Assembly (NCBI GenBank): GCA_016705325.1
Contig: JADIYJ010000029.1
Span: 124,001 to 188,000, forward strand
Origin: Pseudomonadota bacterium
GTDB lineage: Bacteria; Pseudomonadota; Gammaproteobacteria; Steroidobacterales; Steroidobacteraceae
DNA: 64,000 nucleotides
Direction of reading: 5' to 3'
A program made the translations under genes and the position numbers. Under the pieces are notes generated by a model. It saw only the letters and a program-made list of their open reading frames with translations, made no database searches and had not been told where the DNA came from. Below are positions 35,655 to 44,970 of the stretch, one piece after another. Each line of letters opens with the position of its first letter. The first letter of the stretch is position 1.

Positions 35655-37115
35655 CGCCGCCATCGTCGTGCTGTTCGTCAATGCCGAATGGCGCGAGGCC
35701 GCGCCGTCGGAACTCGAAGAGGCCTTGATCGAGCCGATCGAGGAGGCGATGCGCGGCCTGCCCGGGCTCACCGAGATGCGCTCGGAATCCAATCGCGGCC
35801 GCGGTGGCGTGCAACTGTCGTTCGGGGTGGGCACGGACATGACGCGAGTCATGCTCGACGTGGTGGCGCGCCTCAACACGCTGCCGCCATTACCGCCGGA
35901 CGCAGACGAGCCGCAGGTCTTCGGCGGCGACAATTTCCAGACCCAGAATGCCGCTTCGCTGTTAGTACGTCCGGTCGCGGGTCGCGCGCGCTGCTGGTGA
36001 TCGCCGCGTCGATTCCGCTCTCGCTGTTCTTTGCCGTGATCACGATGCACCTGCTCGGGCGGACGCTCAACGTCGTCTCGCTGGCGGGCCTCGCGTTCTC
36101 GACCGGCATCGTCATCGACGCCGCGCTGATCGTGCAGGGCAACGTGCTGCGGTTCATGGAGCAGGGCAGGGACGCCTGGTCGGCGACGGTGGCCGGCGCG
36201 TCGGAGGTGCTGCCGGCGTTGCTCGCGTCGATGCTGACCAGCGTTGCGATCTTCCTGCCGATCCTGTTCATGCAAGGCCTCGAAGGCCAGTTGTTCAAGG
36301 ACCTCGCCATCACCATGTCGGTTTCGCACGCGGCCTCGCTGCTGCTGGCGGGCGATGACCCGGTTCGCCATGCGCCTGACGGACCGGCCGGTCGCACGAT
36401 TCGGCTGGATCGGCGGCATCACGGCGGCGAGCCTGCTCGTCATCGTGCTGCTGTCACCGCAGGTGGACTACCTGCCGGTGGCGCAGACCGACATGATCTG
36501 GAACAACTTCCGGTTGCCGCCGGGCGGCAACATCGAGACCGCGCGCGCGGAAATGGCGCCGGTGGTGATGGAGCGCCTGCAGCCGTACCTCGAAGGCAAG
36601 AAGCAGCCGAAGGGGAAGTACTACAACTCTATCCGCCTCGATTTCCAGGGCGCCGACCTCGGCGCGCTGATGGACGCGGCCCGCGTTGCCGTCGACGAGA
36701 TTCCGCAGGCGTTCCCGGGCCTCGAGTTGAACCAGCCGGAACTGCAACTGGTGCCCGATGAATGGCGGATCGCGCGCGCCGGTCTCACCCGGCCCGAGGT
36801 CGCCTCGGCCATCCGCGCCTACACCGGTGGCATTCACCGGAGGAACTCGCCGAGTTGCCGATCATCACGCCGGGCGCCGGCGTGCAGACGGTCGGCGAAC
36901 TGAACGAACTGCGGCAGACGGTGGGACCTGCGCAGCTGGTGCGCATCAACGGCCACCGCACCGTCAGCGTAAATTTCCAGCCGCCGGAAGACATGACGCT
37001 CGACCAGGCCGTCGGCCTGCTGCAGTCGAAAGTCGAGCCGAAAGTGCGGGCCGGCATGGCATGGCGCCAAAAGGCCAGCTCACGTACGCAGGCTCGGTCA
37101 ACGACCTGCACCAGG
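35655..37115 (+). pseudogene. decayed RND efflux permease gene
   Basis: Consecutive pieces in three frames match successive parts of an AcrB/MexB-type inner-membrane efflux pump. Porter domain: WREAAPSELEEALIEPIEEA (about 35680-35960). TM3-TM6 region: RTLNVVSLAGLAFSTGIVID and LPILFMQGLEGQLFK (about 35990-36350). Second porter domain: NNFRLPPGGNIETARAEM (36400-36830) and GELNELRQTVGPAQLVRING (36850-37070). The first and last membrane segments are gone. Several deletions and frameshifts make it non-functional. Confidence 0.8.
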
Positions 37116-37533
37116 CGCTGCGCGCATCGTCAACCCCGACGAACTCGAGATCCGCCTGTTCGTCCCATTGCGTCACGTCAAGGCGATCCAGCCGGACCAC
37201 GTCGTCGATGTCACGGCCGATCGCAGCGAGTTCACCGCGACCGTCAGCTCCATGGTGCCGGCCGGCGATCCGCGCAGCCAGTCGTTTGAAGTGCTGGTCA
37301 AGGCGCCGGCCGTGGATGGGCTGCTCGCAGCGGGCAATACCGTGCAGGTTCGCCTGCCGCTCGGCCAGCCGCAGCGCCGGCTCTCGGTGCCGCGCGACGC
37401 GCTGATCATCCGCGCGGACGGTGACTGGATCGCGGTCGATGGCTCGCTGCGTGCCGGGGACAACATCGTCGTCGGCGTGTTCGAAGGCGAGGCCCGGCGC
37501 GTGACGGCGGAGCGGGTCAAGCCGGCGGCGTGA
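37116..37533 (+). pseudogene. C-terminal remnant of an RND periplasmic adaptor (MFP)
   Basis: About 135 codons in one frame: DELEIRLFVPLRHVKAIQPD, SMVPAGDPRSQSFEV and RRLSVPRDALIIRADGDW match the beta-barrel and membrane-proximal domains of AcrA/HlyD-like adaptors. The N-terminal and hairpin parts are missing. It joins directly to the end of the permease remnant, an inverted gene order that implies a deletion or rearrangement. Confidence 0.7.
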
Positions 37534-37580
37534 GACAACTCACAGCAAAAACACCCGGAGCACTATAAAATTCGGGACCG

Positions 37581-38462
37581 ATGACCTCACTCCAGGCCCG
37601 CTTGACTCCTTTCCTGCTTGCACTGGCGCTCGCCGCTGCGGTTCTGCCGCCCGGTTTCGCGCAGGCGCAGGGCTTCAGTTCCGTTTCGAGCGGAGCGCCC
37701 AAAATTGCCGTTGCCGCACCGTCTGGTGCCGGCACCAGCGCAGCCAGCGTGCCGGTCCTCGCGAGCGCAACACCGCCGCCGCCAGCTGCTTTCGGCGATA
37801 ATTTGCCTGCCGCTACCACCGCTGTGCCGGTGCAACACGGCACTGCGGGCTCCGTGTCGCCGACCGTCGCGCCACCTGCTGTCGCCGTGCCTGCACCCGC
37901 CGCGCCGATCGCTGCAGCCAGCGGCACCTTCAGTTCTGGCAGCGGCTCGTTCAGTTCCGTCAGCGGCGGTGCGCCGTCGCTGCCTGCACCGCCGGCCACC
38001 AGCGCGAATTACGGCGCGGGCTCGACGTCGGGCTTCGAGATGGCCGAGAAGGTCCTCGTGCTCAAGCACGAGCGCGTGCTGCGCCTGCTCCGCCGCGGCC
38101 GCGTGATCGCCGAGTATCCGATCAAGCTCGGGCTGAATCCCTACGGCCACAAGCAGCGCGAGGGCGATTTCCGCACGCCCGAGGGTCATTACGACCTCGT
38201 CAAGCGCAATCCGAAGAGCGAGTTCTTCCTCTCGATCAAGATCTCGTACCCGAATCGTGAGGACGCGGCGGTCGCGCACGAGAGCGGGCATGCGCCCGGC
38301 GGGCTGATCATGATCCATGGCCAGCCGAATGAACCGAAGCGACCCCCCGAGCACTACGCGACGCGCGACTGGACCGATGGCTGCATCGCCCTGAGCAACG
38401 CCGACATGGTCGACGTCTGGTTGCGGACGACGGCCGGGATCCCGATCGAAATCCGGAAATGA
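37581..38462 (+). CDS. L,D-transpeptidase (YkuD domain), exported
   Basis: 293 residues. A signal peptide (about 1-30, ending AQAQG) is followed by a Ser/Ala/Pro-rich linker of about 120 residues. A YkuD catalytic domain then runs from about 155. The catalytic signature is LIMIHGQP and TDGCIALSNADM, with the nucleophile Cys. Such enzymes crosslink peptidoglycan or attach proteins to it in the periplasm. The stop overlaps the next start (ATGA), so it is coupled to ppnN. Confidence 0.9.
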   Translation: MTSLQARLTPFLLALALAAAVLPPGFAQAQGFSSVSSGAPKIAVAAPSGAGTSAASVPVLASATPPPPAAFGDNLPAATTAVPVQHGTAGSVSPTVAPPAVAVPAPAAPIAAASGTFSSGSGSFSSVSGGAPSLPAPPATSANYGAGSTSGFEMAEKVLVLKHERVLRLLRRGRVIAEYPIKLGLNPYGHKQREGDFRTPEGHYDLVKRNPKSEFFLSIKISYPNREDAAVAHESGHAPGGLIMIHGQPNEPKRPPEHYATRDWTDGCIALSNADMVDVWLRTTAGIPIEIRK

Positions 38463-39871
38463 TGATGAAGCGGGCCGAGGTCGCCATTTCGGCGGGGCCG
38501 ACCGAGGACGACAGTTTCGTCGACGCGCGTGTCACGCCGACCGGCAGCCTCGAGAACCTGTCGCAGATGGAGGTCGACCGGCTGCTCGACAACTCGCGTG
38601 GCGGCCTCTATCCGCTGTATCGCCGCTGCTCGCTCGCTGTCCTGAACAGCGGGGGCGAGACCGACGACGCCCGCGCGATCTTCGACCGCTATGCCGATTT
38701 CGACATCGACATCGTGCGGCAGGCCTGGGGCATCAAGCTCGAACTGCACAATGCGCCGGCCGCGGCGTTCGTGGACGGCCGCATGATCCGCGGCATCCAG
38801 GAGCACCTGTTTGCGGTGCTGCGCGACATTCTCTACATCCACGGCGAAGTCTACGAGCACGGCAGCATCGAGCTGCGCGAGTCCGCCGGGATCACCAACG
38901 CCGTGTACCGCGTGCTGCGCAATGCGGGCCTGCTGCAGCCGCGCCTGCGGCCCGATATCGTCGTGTGCTGGGGCGGACACTCGATCGGCCGCGACGAGTA
39001 CGAATACACCAAACTCGTGGGCTACGAACTCGGCCTGCGCGGGCTCAACGTCTGCACTGGTTGCGGACCGGGCGCGATGAAAGGCCCGATGAAGGGCGCG
39101 ACGATCGGCCATGCCAAGCAGCGCATCCCGTCGGGTCGCTACATCGGCCTGACCGAGCCGGGCATTGTCGCAGCCGAGCCACCCAACGCGATCGTCAACC
39201 AGCTCGCGATCCTGCCGGACATCGAGAAGCGCCTCGAAGCGTTCGTCCGCATCGGCCACGGCATCGTGGTGTTTCCGGGCGGTGCCGGCACCGCCGAGGA
39301 GATCCTGTATCTGGTCGGCATCCTGCTCGACCCGCAGAACGAGCCGCAGCCGTTTCCCGTCGTCTTCACCGGGCCTCGCGGCAGCGAGGAATACTGGCAC
39401 CAGGTCGACGCATTCCTGGTCGGCACGCTCGGTGAGCGCGTGCGCCAGTGCTATCGCATCATCGTCGGCGATCAGGCCGAAGTGGCGCGTGAGATGCTGC
39501 GCGGCATGGCCGCCGTGCGCGAATACCGCCGCCGCGCCAAGGACGCCTACAACTTCAACTGGCTGTTGCGCATCTCGCACGATCTGCAGCAGCCGTTCGA
39601 ACCCACGCACGCGGCCATGGCCGGGCTCGAGCTGCATCGCGATGCGCCGCCGCACCAGCTGGCGGCGGAGCTGCGGCGTGCGTTCTCGGGTATCGTCGCC
39701 GGCAACGTCAAGGAAACCGGGCTGCGGTTGATCGACGAGCACGGCCCGTTCGAGCTGCAGGGCGATGCCGAGCTGCTGCAGCCACTCGACGCGCTGCTGG
39801 CATCGTTCGTGCGGCAGCGCCGCATGAAGCTGTCGGGCGAATACCAGCCCTGCTATCGCATCGTCGCCTGA
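38459..39871 (+). CDS. ppnN: nucleotide 5'-monophosphate nucleosidase PpnN (YgdH), LOG-related
   Basis: 470 residues. A central LOG-type Rossmann domain carries GCGPGAMKGPMKGA and the phosphate/ribose motif VFPGGAGTAEEILYLV. DUF4478 and DUF3412-type flanks match E. coli PpnN (454 residues), which splits purine and pyrimidine nucleoside monophosphates into base and ribose-5-phosphate and is stimulated by (p)ppGpp. It overlaps the L,D-transpeptidase stop by four bases. Confidence 0.9.
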   Translation: MMMKRAEVAISAGPTEDDSFVDARVTPTGSLENLSQMEVDRLLDNSRGGLYPLYRRCSLAVLNSGGETDDARAIFDRYADFDIDIVRQAWGIKLELHNAPAAAFVDGRMIRGIQEHLFAVLRDILYIHGEVYEHGSIELRESAGITNAVYRVLRNAGLLQPRLRPDIVVCWGGHSIGRDEYEYTKLVGYELGLRGLNVCTGCGPGAMKGPMKGATIGHAKQRIPSGRYIGLTEPGIVAAEPPNAIVNQLAILPDIEKRLEAFVRIGHGIVVFPGGAGTAEEILYLVGILLDPQNEPQPFPVVFTGPRGSEEYWHQVDAFLVGTLGERVRQCYRIIVGDQAEVAREMLRGMAAVREYRRRAKDAYNFNWLLRISHDLQQPFEPTHAAMAGLELHRDAPPHQLAAELRRAFSGIVAGNVKETGLRLIDEHGPFELQGDAELLQPLDALLASFVRQRRMKLSGEYQPCYRIVA

Positions 39872-39989
39872 TGTCCTGCCGCGCTGCCCCCCGCCGCAGC
39901 GGGTGAGGTCGCAGACTGTGACCCAGTACCGGACGCTGGCGGGGCGCTTCGGTACCGTGCAGCCATCGTGGCACCCGTGAACAACCGCA

Positions 39990-40277
39990 ATGTCTGAGCG
40001 CAAGCCGGAACTTCCCGTCGGCACGCGCGCGCCGCCGCGCGACAAGTCTCGCCCCGCGGAGCGGCCGTTGGCGGCGAGCGAGGTCGGCCCACGGCGTGGC
40101 GCAAGCAAGTTTGGTGCGGCCACGGACGGCTGGGACGCCTACAACGACTGGCTGGACCGGGTCCGGCAGCCGGCGCCGCCATCACGGCAGGCCGTGATCA
40201 GCAAGTCCCTCGGCAGCATCGCGAGCTACAAGAGCTGGGCCGACAAGGCGCGCGGGGCTTTCGACAAGACCAAATGA
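39990..40277 (+). CDS. hypothetical protein (95 aa)
   Basis: A 95-residue basic, Pro/Arg-rich, probably disordered N-terminus with a more ordered end (WDAYNDWLDRVRQ, SLGSIASYKSWADKARGAFD). No signal peptide or membrane segment. I recognise no family. Codon use matches neighbours. Confidence 0.6.
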   Translation: MSERKPELPVGTRAPPRDKSRPAERPLAASEVGPRRGASKFGAATDGWDAYNDWLDRVRQPAPPSRQAVISKSLGSIASYKSWADKARGAFDKTK

Positions 40278-40380
40278 ACGTCTGCACGACCATGCGGCAC
40301 CGGTCGTGTGGTGATGCAGGACCTCTGGCATCGCGGCAGCGCTGCCTTTTCGATTAGAGTCTGCCCCCGGCCCGAATTCC

Positions 40381-40545
40381 ATGGAACGACTGCTCAAGTG
40401 GCTCGACGACCTGGACGACCTTACGGACGTGTTCCGCGTGCAGGCGTCGTCGGTGATCATCACCGCGTTGCTCGTCGTGGCATTCGCTGCGGGCGTCGGC
40501 GCGCTGCTGCTGCTCGGACCGCCGGACCTGCTCGCCGCACCCTGA
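40381..40545 (+). CDS. small single-span membrane protein (54 aa)
   Basis: ATG-to-TGA frame of 54 codons. The N-terminal amphipathic acidic part (MERLLKWLDDLDDLTDVF) precedes one hydrophobic segment of about 28 residues (VIITALLVVAFAAGVGALLL). G/C-rich third positions and its place 16 bases before msrB support a real gene. Function unknown. Confidence 0.6.
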   Translation: MERLLKWLDDLDDLTDVFRVQASSVIITALLVVAFAAGVGALLLLGPPDLLAAP

Positions 40546-40561
40546 CGCGGGGATCCCTGCC

Positions 40562-40969
40562 ATGACGGGACACGACAAGCGCCCGCCGGGTGCGGATGAG
40601 CTGCGCGCGCGACTGAGCGGCGAGCAGTTCCAGGTCACCCAGAACAAGGGCACCGAACGGGCCTTTACCGGCCGCTACCTGCACAACAAGGACCAGGGCG
40701 TATACACGTGCGTGGTGTGCGATGCCGGGCTGTTTGCGTCGGAGACGAAGTACGATTCCGGCTCCGGCTGGCCGTCGTTCTGGCTCCCGCTCGCGGGTGA
40801 CCGTGTCGCAACGCAGCGCGACGTCAGCCACGGCATGGTGCGGACCGAGGTCACTTGCGCCAACTGCGGCGCGCACCTCGGCCACGTGTTCGAGGACGGC
40901 CCGCAACCCACCGGGCTGCGCTATTGCGTCAACTCGGCTTCCCTCGAATTCAACAAGACGAAGGGCTGA
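40562..40969 (+). CDS. msrB: peptide-methionine (R)-S-oxide reductase
   Basis: 135 residues. It repairs the R form of methionine sulfoxide. Two CxxC pairs (CVVC and CANC) bind zinc, SGSGWPSFW is the substrate pocket, and RYCVNSASLEF carries the catalytic cysteine. No signal peptide, so cytoplasmic. It is followed after 3 bases by an FKBP-type gene. Confidence 0.95.
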   Translation: MTGHDKRPPGADELRARLSGEQFQVTQNKGTERAFTGRYLHNKDQGVYTCVVCDAGLFASETKYDSGSGWPSFWLPLAGDRVATQRDVSHGMVRTEVTCANCGAHLGHVFEDGPQPTGLRYCVNSASLEFNKTKG

Positions 40970-40972
40970 CTC

Positions 40973-41443
40973 ATGCACTGGATCTTTTCCGCGATGTCCC
41001 CGCCGGCTGCGACCATGGTCCTGGCCTGTGCGCTGCTCGCGGGCTGCGCGCGCCCGTCGCTGCCGGCGGTCGCGCCAGCCGACCAGCTGGCTGCGCTCGA
41101 GGTCACGGAGCTGGTCGTCGGCCAGGGCGCTGAGGCGACACCGGGTTCGAAGGTTACCGTGCACTACACCGGCTGGATGTTCGATCACACGCGCCCGGAC
41201 CGGAAAGGCGCTGAGTTCGACAGCTCGCGCAAGAGCGGACAGCCGTTCAGCTTCGTGCTGGGCCAGCAGCAGGTCATTGCCGGCTGGGACCAGGGCGTGG
41301 CCGGCATGAAGACCGGTGGTCAGCGGCGGCTCGGGATCCCGTCGGCGCTGGCCTACGGCGAGCGCGGGGCCGGTGGCGTGATTGCGCCGGGCGCAACGCT
41401 CGTGTTCGACGTCGAACTGCTCGCGGTTCAGCCGCCGCGCTGA
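40973..41443 (+). CDS. FKBP-type peptidyl-prolyl isomerase, lipoprotein
   Basis: 156 residues. A lipoprotein signal (lipobox LLAGC, Cys near residue 25) anchors it at the membrane facing the periplasm. A single FKBP domain follows: VTVHYTGWMFD, FSFVLGQQQVIAGWDQGVAGM, and IPSALAYGERGAGGVIAPGA. It would speed proline isomerisation in folding proteins. Closely linked to msrB, suggesting a stress-repair pair. Confidence 0.92.
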   Translation: MHWIFSAMSPPAATMVLACALLAGCARPSLPAVAPADQLAALEVTELVVGQGAEATPGSKVTVHYTGWMFDHTRPDRKGAEFDSSRKSGQPFSFVLGQQQVIAGWDQGVAGMKTGGQRRLGIPSALAYGERGAGGVIAPGATLVFDVELLAVQPPR

Positions 41444-41456
41444 CGCCGCGACCGCG

Positions 41457-42083
41457 TCATTTCACCGCGGGGTTCAGCGAGTACGTGCCGCTGAGTGTGG
41501 CTTCGGCCAGCACGTGCCGCGCGATGGCGTCCTTCACCTGCTGACCCGTGAATGCACCTTCGACCGGGCAGCGCGCGAGGTCGATCGCATACAGCGTGAA
41601 ATGATAGTGATGCAGCAGCGTGTCGTTCCACGGCGGGCAGGGACCGTCGTAGCCGAAGTACTCGCCTGCCATGTCCTTGTCGCCGGCAAACCAGAGCGTG
41701 TAGTCGTTCAGTCCCTGGCGTGATCCCCGCGGTCCGCGGGGATCGCGCTTGCCGCGCGCAGTCATGCCATCGCTGGCAGAACCGGCCGGAATTTCGCTGA
41801 CCGACGGTGGAATGTCCACCAGCACCCAGTGCCAGAAACTGGTTCGCGGCAGGTCGGCCGGCACGCTGCGGCCCTCCTGGTTGACGTCGTCCGCGCGGGT
41901 CGGCACGTCGACGTCGACGCACAGCAGGACCAGCGATTTTGCCGTCGAGGGCACACCCGTCCAGCGCAAGTGCGGGTTGCGGTTGCCGCTCATGCGGACG
42001 TGCTGTGCCGGGTCGGGCGCGCAGAACGCGAACTCTTCGGGGATCCGCCGGCCGTGTACGAAGTTCGAAGACAACAGGTGCAC
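41457..42083 (-). CDS. YbhB/YbcL family Raf-kinase-inhibitor-like protein
   Basis: 208 residues of the PEBP fold: NRNPHLRWTGVP, VDVDVPTRADDVNQEGR, FWHWVLVDIP, and GYDGPCPPWNDTLLHHYHFTLYAID. A 14-residue insertion with RDPRGPRGSRQ is present. Bacterial members have no agreed function. It is convergent with the FKBP gene across 13 bases. Confidence 0.88.
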   Translation of the reverse strand: MHLLSSNFVHGRRIPEEFAFCAPDPAQHVRMSGNRNPHLRWTGVPSTAKSLVLLCVDVDVPTRADDVNQEGRSVPADLPRTSFWHWVLVDIPPSVSEIPAGSASDGMTARGKRDPRGPRGSRQGLNDYTLWFAGDKDMAGEYFGYDGPCPPWNDTLLHHYHFTLYAIDLARCPVEGAFTGQQVKDAIARHVLAEATLSGTYSLNPAVK

Positions 42084-42183
42084 TGCGGGTCACTCCTTGG
42101 CTTGCCTGCGCCCGATTCTGCCATGGCCCGGCGGCGGACCGGCAGCGTTCTGGCACACTGCAGCCCCGTTCTTCAGCGCCCGG

Positions 42184-42867
42184 ATGCCGCCATTGCCCGC
42201 ATGTTCGACCGCCACCGCTGAACCGTTTCGCCCGCCCGCGCCGCTGGCCGTCCGCATTGCCGGTCCGGCTGGCGCCATCGAAGCGCGCGTCGAAGATCCG
42301 CTGCCAGCCGGGGCGACCCGCCGGGTCGTCGGCGTCGTCTGCCACCCGCATCCGCTGTTCGGCGGCACGATGCAGAACAAGGTCGTGCACACCGTTGCCC
42401 GAGCCATGCAGGAGGCGGGGGCGGCGACGGTGCGTTTCAATTTTCGTGGCGTGGGCGCCAGCGAGGGCCGCCACGACCGGGGCGTTGGTGAACTCGAGGA
42501 TGCTCGCGCAGTGACCGAGTGGACGCGCCGGCACTTCGACTGCGACGCGCTGTGGCTCGGCGGGTTCTCGTTCGGTGCGGCGACCGCCCTGCAGGCGGCG
42601 GCACGCGGTGCGCGGCCGGCGAAGCTCGTGACGATCGCGCCGCCTGTCGGCCGCATCATCACCGAACCCGTGCCGCGTCCGGACTGTCCCTGGCTGATCG
42701 TGCAGGGCGACCATGACGAACTCATCGACATCGAAGCCGTGCGTTCCTGGGTGCGCAGCTTCGTTCCCGAACCCGAGTTGACGGTGATTGCGGGCGCCGA
42801 GCACTTCTTCCATGGCAAGCTCGGCGAGCTGCGCTCGGGCGTGCTCGCCTTCCTGCGCAATGGCTGA
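42184..42867 (+). CDS. alpha/beta hydrolase
   Basis: 227 residues. GVVCHPHPLFGGTMQNKVVHTVA and FNFRGVGASEGRHD are the conserved start of a common small alpha/beta-hydrolase family. The nucleophile elbow is GGFSFGAA (Ser), with Asp in GDHDELID and His in GAEHFFHGK. Substrate unknown. The start is taken as ATG 42184 because upstream residues are low-complexity; the exact start is uncertain. Confidence 0.8.
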   Translation: MPPLPACSTATAEPFRPPAPLAVRIAGPAGAIEARVEDPLPAGATRRVVGVVCHPHPLFGGTMQNKVVHTVARAMQEAGAATVRFNFRGVGASEGRHDRGVGELEDARAVTEWTRRHFDCDALWLGGFSFGAATALQAAARGARPAKLVTIAPPVGRIITEPVPRPDCPWLIVQGDHDELIDIEAVRSWVRSFVPEPELTVIAGAEHFFHGKLGELRSGVLAFLRNG

Positions 42868-42900
42868 AAATATCGCTGCGGTGGCCGGGAAACCACCAAT

Positions 42901-42932
42901 GAAAACGCCGGAGTGCGTGAGCACCCCGGCGT
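42901..42932 (-). terminator. Rho-independent terminator of the HU gene
   Basis: Eleven paired bases with one mismatch (ACGCCGG and GTGC arms with a GTGA loop), followed on the minus strand by a T-run at 42902-42905. It lies 34 bases after the HU stop and could also stop plus-strand transcripts. Confidence 0.75.
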
Positions 42933-42965
42933 CATCAGCGAAAAATCGCGTCGGTCAGCTCGCGC

Positions 42966-43280
42966 TCAGTTCACGAACCCCTTGAGGTTCTTGAGCGGCA
43001 TCACGCGAACCTTCTTGCTGGCCGGCTTGGCCTTGAAGACCATCTTTTCGCCGGTAAAGGGATTCACGCCCTCGCGCGCCTTGGTGGCGGGCTTCTTGAC
43101 GACCTTCATCTTGGCGAGACCCGGGAGCGTGAAGATGCCGTGGCTCTTCAGGCTCCTCCTGATCACGGTGTTGAGCGATTCGAAAACCGAGCTCACCTGC
43201 TTCTTCGACAGGCCCGTGTCCTTCGAGACGTGCGCGAGGATGTCGGACTTGGTCGGAGCAGAGCTCTTCTTGGCTGCCAT
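42966..43280 (-). CDS. HU-family DNA-binding protein
   Basis: 104 residues. HU/IHF-type architecture: KSDILAHVSKDTGLSKKQV, the beta-arm region GIFTLPGLAKMKVVKKPATKA, and GVNPFTGEKMVFKAKPA. The beta-arm keeps NPFTGE rather than the classic NPQTG. HU proteins bend and compact DNA. A basic tail adds about 10 residues. A promoter and terminator can be seen on both sides. Confidence 0.93.
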   Translation of the reverse strand: MAAKKSSAPTKSDILAHVSKDTGLSKKQVSSVFESLNTVIRRSLKSHGIFTLPGLAKMKVVKKPATKAREGVNPFTGEKMVFKAKPASKKVRVMPLKNLKGFVN

Positions 43281-43342
43281 CTTGATGTATCTCCTGGTTG
43301 TGCTGCGGGCCGCAGGCCCTTGGTTAGTCTGTCAGCACGCGA

Positions 43343-43370
43343 AAAATACCATGAAAACTAGGCTTGTTAA
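43343..43370 (-). promoter_or_regulatory. putative sigma-70 promoter for the HU gene
   Basis: On the minus strand TTAACA (43370-43365) and TATTTT (43348-43343) are 16 bases apart, in an A+T-rich stretch 60 bases before the HU start. Confidence 0.5.
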
Positions 43371-43415
43371 TACATTGAAGCTGTTTTTTCCCGATTTTTT
43401 TAGGGCTGCGGTGAT

Positions 43416-43943
43416 TCAGTCGCCGAAGAACTCGCGCTTGAACTGCACCGAGCGCCGTCCGCTGCCTGCGACCGGCTCGACGTCGATGTTGAAGACGAGG
43501 ATCTCGTCGCCGCTGATGCCGACCTCGCCGATGAAATACACGGCGGTCCCTTCCTGCACGCGCCGCATCGTGAGGCTTTTCAGCTGCCCGTTCAGGTTGT
43601 GCGCGGAGGCCGACACGGTGCCATCGACGGGTTTGGCCGCGCCGCCAGGCGTCTTGGTGAGCATCGCTACGTTCAGCAGCACCCGATTCGGGCTGCGTTC
43701 GATGCCATAGGCGCGGGCCACTTCCGGCGTCAGCTGGTCCGTCCGGATTGCGTTGTAGTGGACCTCGAGGTCGTCGAAATCCTTCTGCGTGTCTTCCGTC
43801 GGTCGGGCGGTCTGCGGTTGCTGGCCGATGTCCGTGCCGCAACCTGCCACGAGCAGCAGGCCGGCGGCAGCCAGCAGCACGGTTGCCGTGCAACGGCGAG
43901 GCGATGAAAAAGAGCTGTGAATCCCGGTGTCTGGAGTGGGCAT
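43416..43943 (-). CDS. DUF4426 lipoprotein
   Basis: 175 residues from ATG 43943. A signal peptide ends in lipobox LVAGC, near residue 35. The mature part has DLEVHYNAIRTDQLTPEVARAYGIER and VNVAMLTK-like sequence typical of DUF4426 proteins, which are often encoded near metW and yggT in gammaproteobacteria. Function unknown; metX and metW, common in this neighbourhood, are absent here. Confidence 0.78.
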   Translation of the reverse strand: MPTPDTGIHSSFSSPRRCTATVLLAAAGLLLVAGCGTDIGQQPQTARPTEDTQKDFDDLEVHYNAIRTDQLTPEVARAYGIERSPNRVLLNVAMLTKTPGGAAKPVDGTVSASAHNLNGQLKSLTMRRVQEGTAVYFIGEVGISGDEILVFNIDVEPVAGSGRRSVQFKREFFGD

Positions 43944-44080
43944 CGCAGGTTCCTCCCGAACTTCGCGCGAGGGTGGCGCAGGGCACGGGCTCGACGCTGT
44001 CGAGCGCAGCTGACTATAACGCCGGTCTCGTCGTGAACGTAACCGGGGGTGCCTGCCGGGCATCGCCCGCCTGCGGCGTG

Positions 44081-44389
44081 TCAGTCGGCCCGTGCGGCCG
44101 AGAGGGCGCTTTGCAATGCGGCAGGAACCTGCTGCACGCCGTGCAGGCGCACGCGTTTGTCGCGGCCGGTCTGGCCGGCATCCAGCGACACGCGGGACCT
44201 GGGCAGCCCGCATGCGTCGGCAATGAAGGCGAGCAATGCCAGGTTCGCGCGACCATCGACGGGAGGCGCATTGAGCCGGACCTTGAGACGGTCGCCGAAG
44301 AGACCTGCAAATTCCGTGCGCGACGCTCGCGCCTGAACGCGAACGTCGAGCACCCAGTCTGTCCCGTCGCGGCGTAGTGGCTCGCTCAT
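44081..44389 (-). CDS. yggU: DUF167 (YggU) family protein
   Basis: 102 residues. DVRVQARASRTEFAG and LKVRLNAPPVDGRANLALLAFIAD are the family signature. Small alpha/beta protein of unknown role. It begins 31 bases after the end of yggT in its restored frame, preserving the usual proC-yggT-yggU order. Confidence 0.9.
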   Translation of the reverse strand: MSEPLRRDGTDWVLDVRVQARASRTEFAGLFGDRLKVRLNAPPVDGRANLALLAFIADACGLPRSRVSLDAGQTGRDKRVRLHGVQQVPAALQSALSAARAD

Positions 44390-44420
44390 GCAGCTCGGCG
44401 GGGACGAGCCGCCGCCTTGC

Positions 44421-44946
44421 TCATCGCAGCAGGATCTGCAGCGCCTGCAGCGCGATCAGCAGGAAGACCGCCGACAGGTCGAGTCCGCCCAGCGGCGGAA
44501 CGACGCGGCGAATCGGCGCGAGCAGCGGCTCCACCAGCTTGCTCAGGATCTGCGCAGCCGGGTTGTAGGCCGCGCCCGCGAACCAGCTGAGCAAGCGCAT
44601 ACAGCAGCACCGCGAAGAAATAGAACTGCAGCACGGTGTGCAGCAGGCCGTAGACACCGCCCAGCAGGATCGATTCCAGTCCGAAGCCGCCGCCCGCCAC
44701 GCCGCGGAGCAGCGCCGTGCCCGCGAACTGCACGATCAGCAGTGCAACGACTGATGACGGATCGAGGCGCTTGCCGGGCGGCATGACCTTGCGCAGTGGC
44801 AGCACCAGCGGGTTCGTGACCTGCAATACCGCCTCGCCGAACGGGTTGCGGAAGTCGGCGCGGACGAGCGGCATCAGCACGCGCAGCAGGAACGCGATCA
44901 CGACCAGCGTGAACAGCGCGGAGAGAATGAAGTGCAGGGCCTGCAT
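44421..44946 (-). pseudogene. yggT: YggT family membrane protein, frameshifted
   Basis: The first half reads normally: VIAFLLRVLMPLVRADFRNPF and NPLVLPLRKVMPPGKRLDPSS. After FFAVLLYAL the native continuation LSWFAGAAYNPAAQILSKLV moves to another frame. This is explained by one extra base near 44593. With that base removed the protein would have the normal two YggT repeats and end at 44421. Without it, translation would run on into yggU in a meaningless frame. Homologues are inner-membrane proteins with a poorly known role. Indel error or real lesion cannot be separated here. Confidence 0.82.
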
Positions 44947-44970
44947 GTCAGGTTCCGGTTCGGGTGGGTA

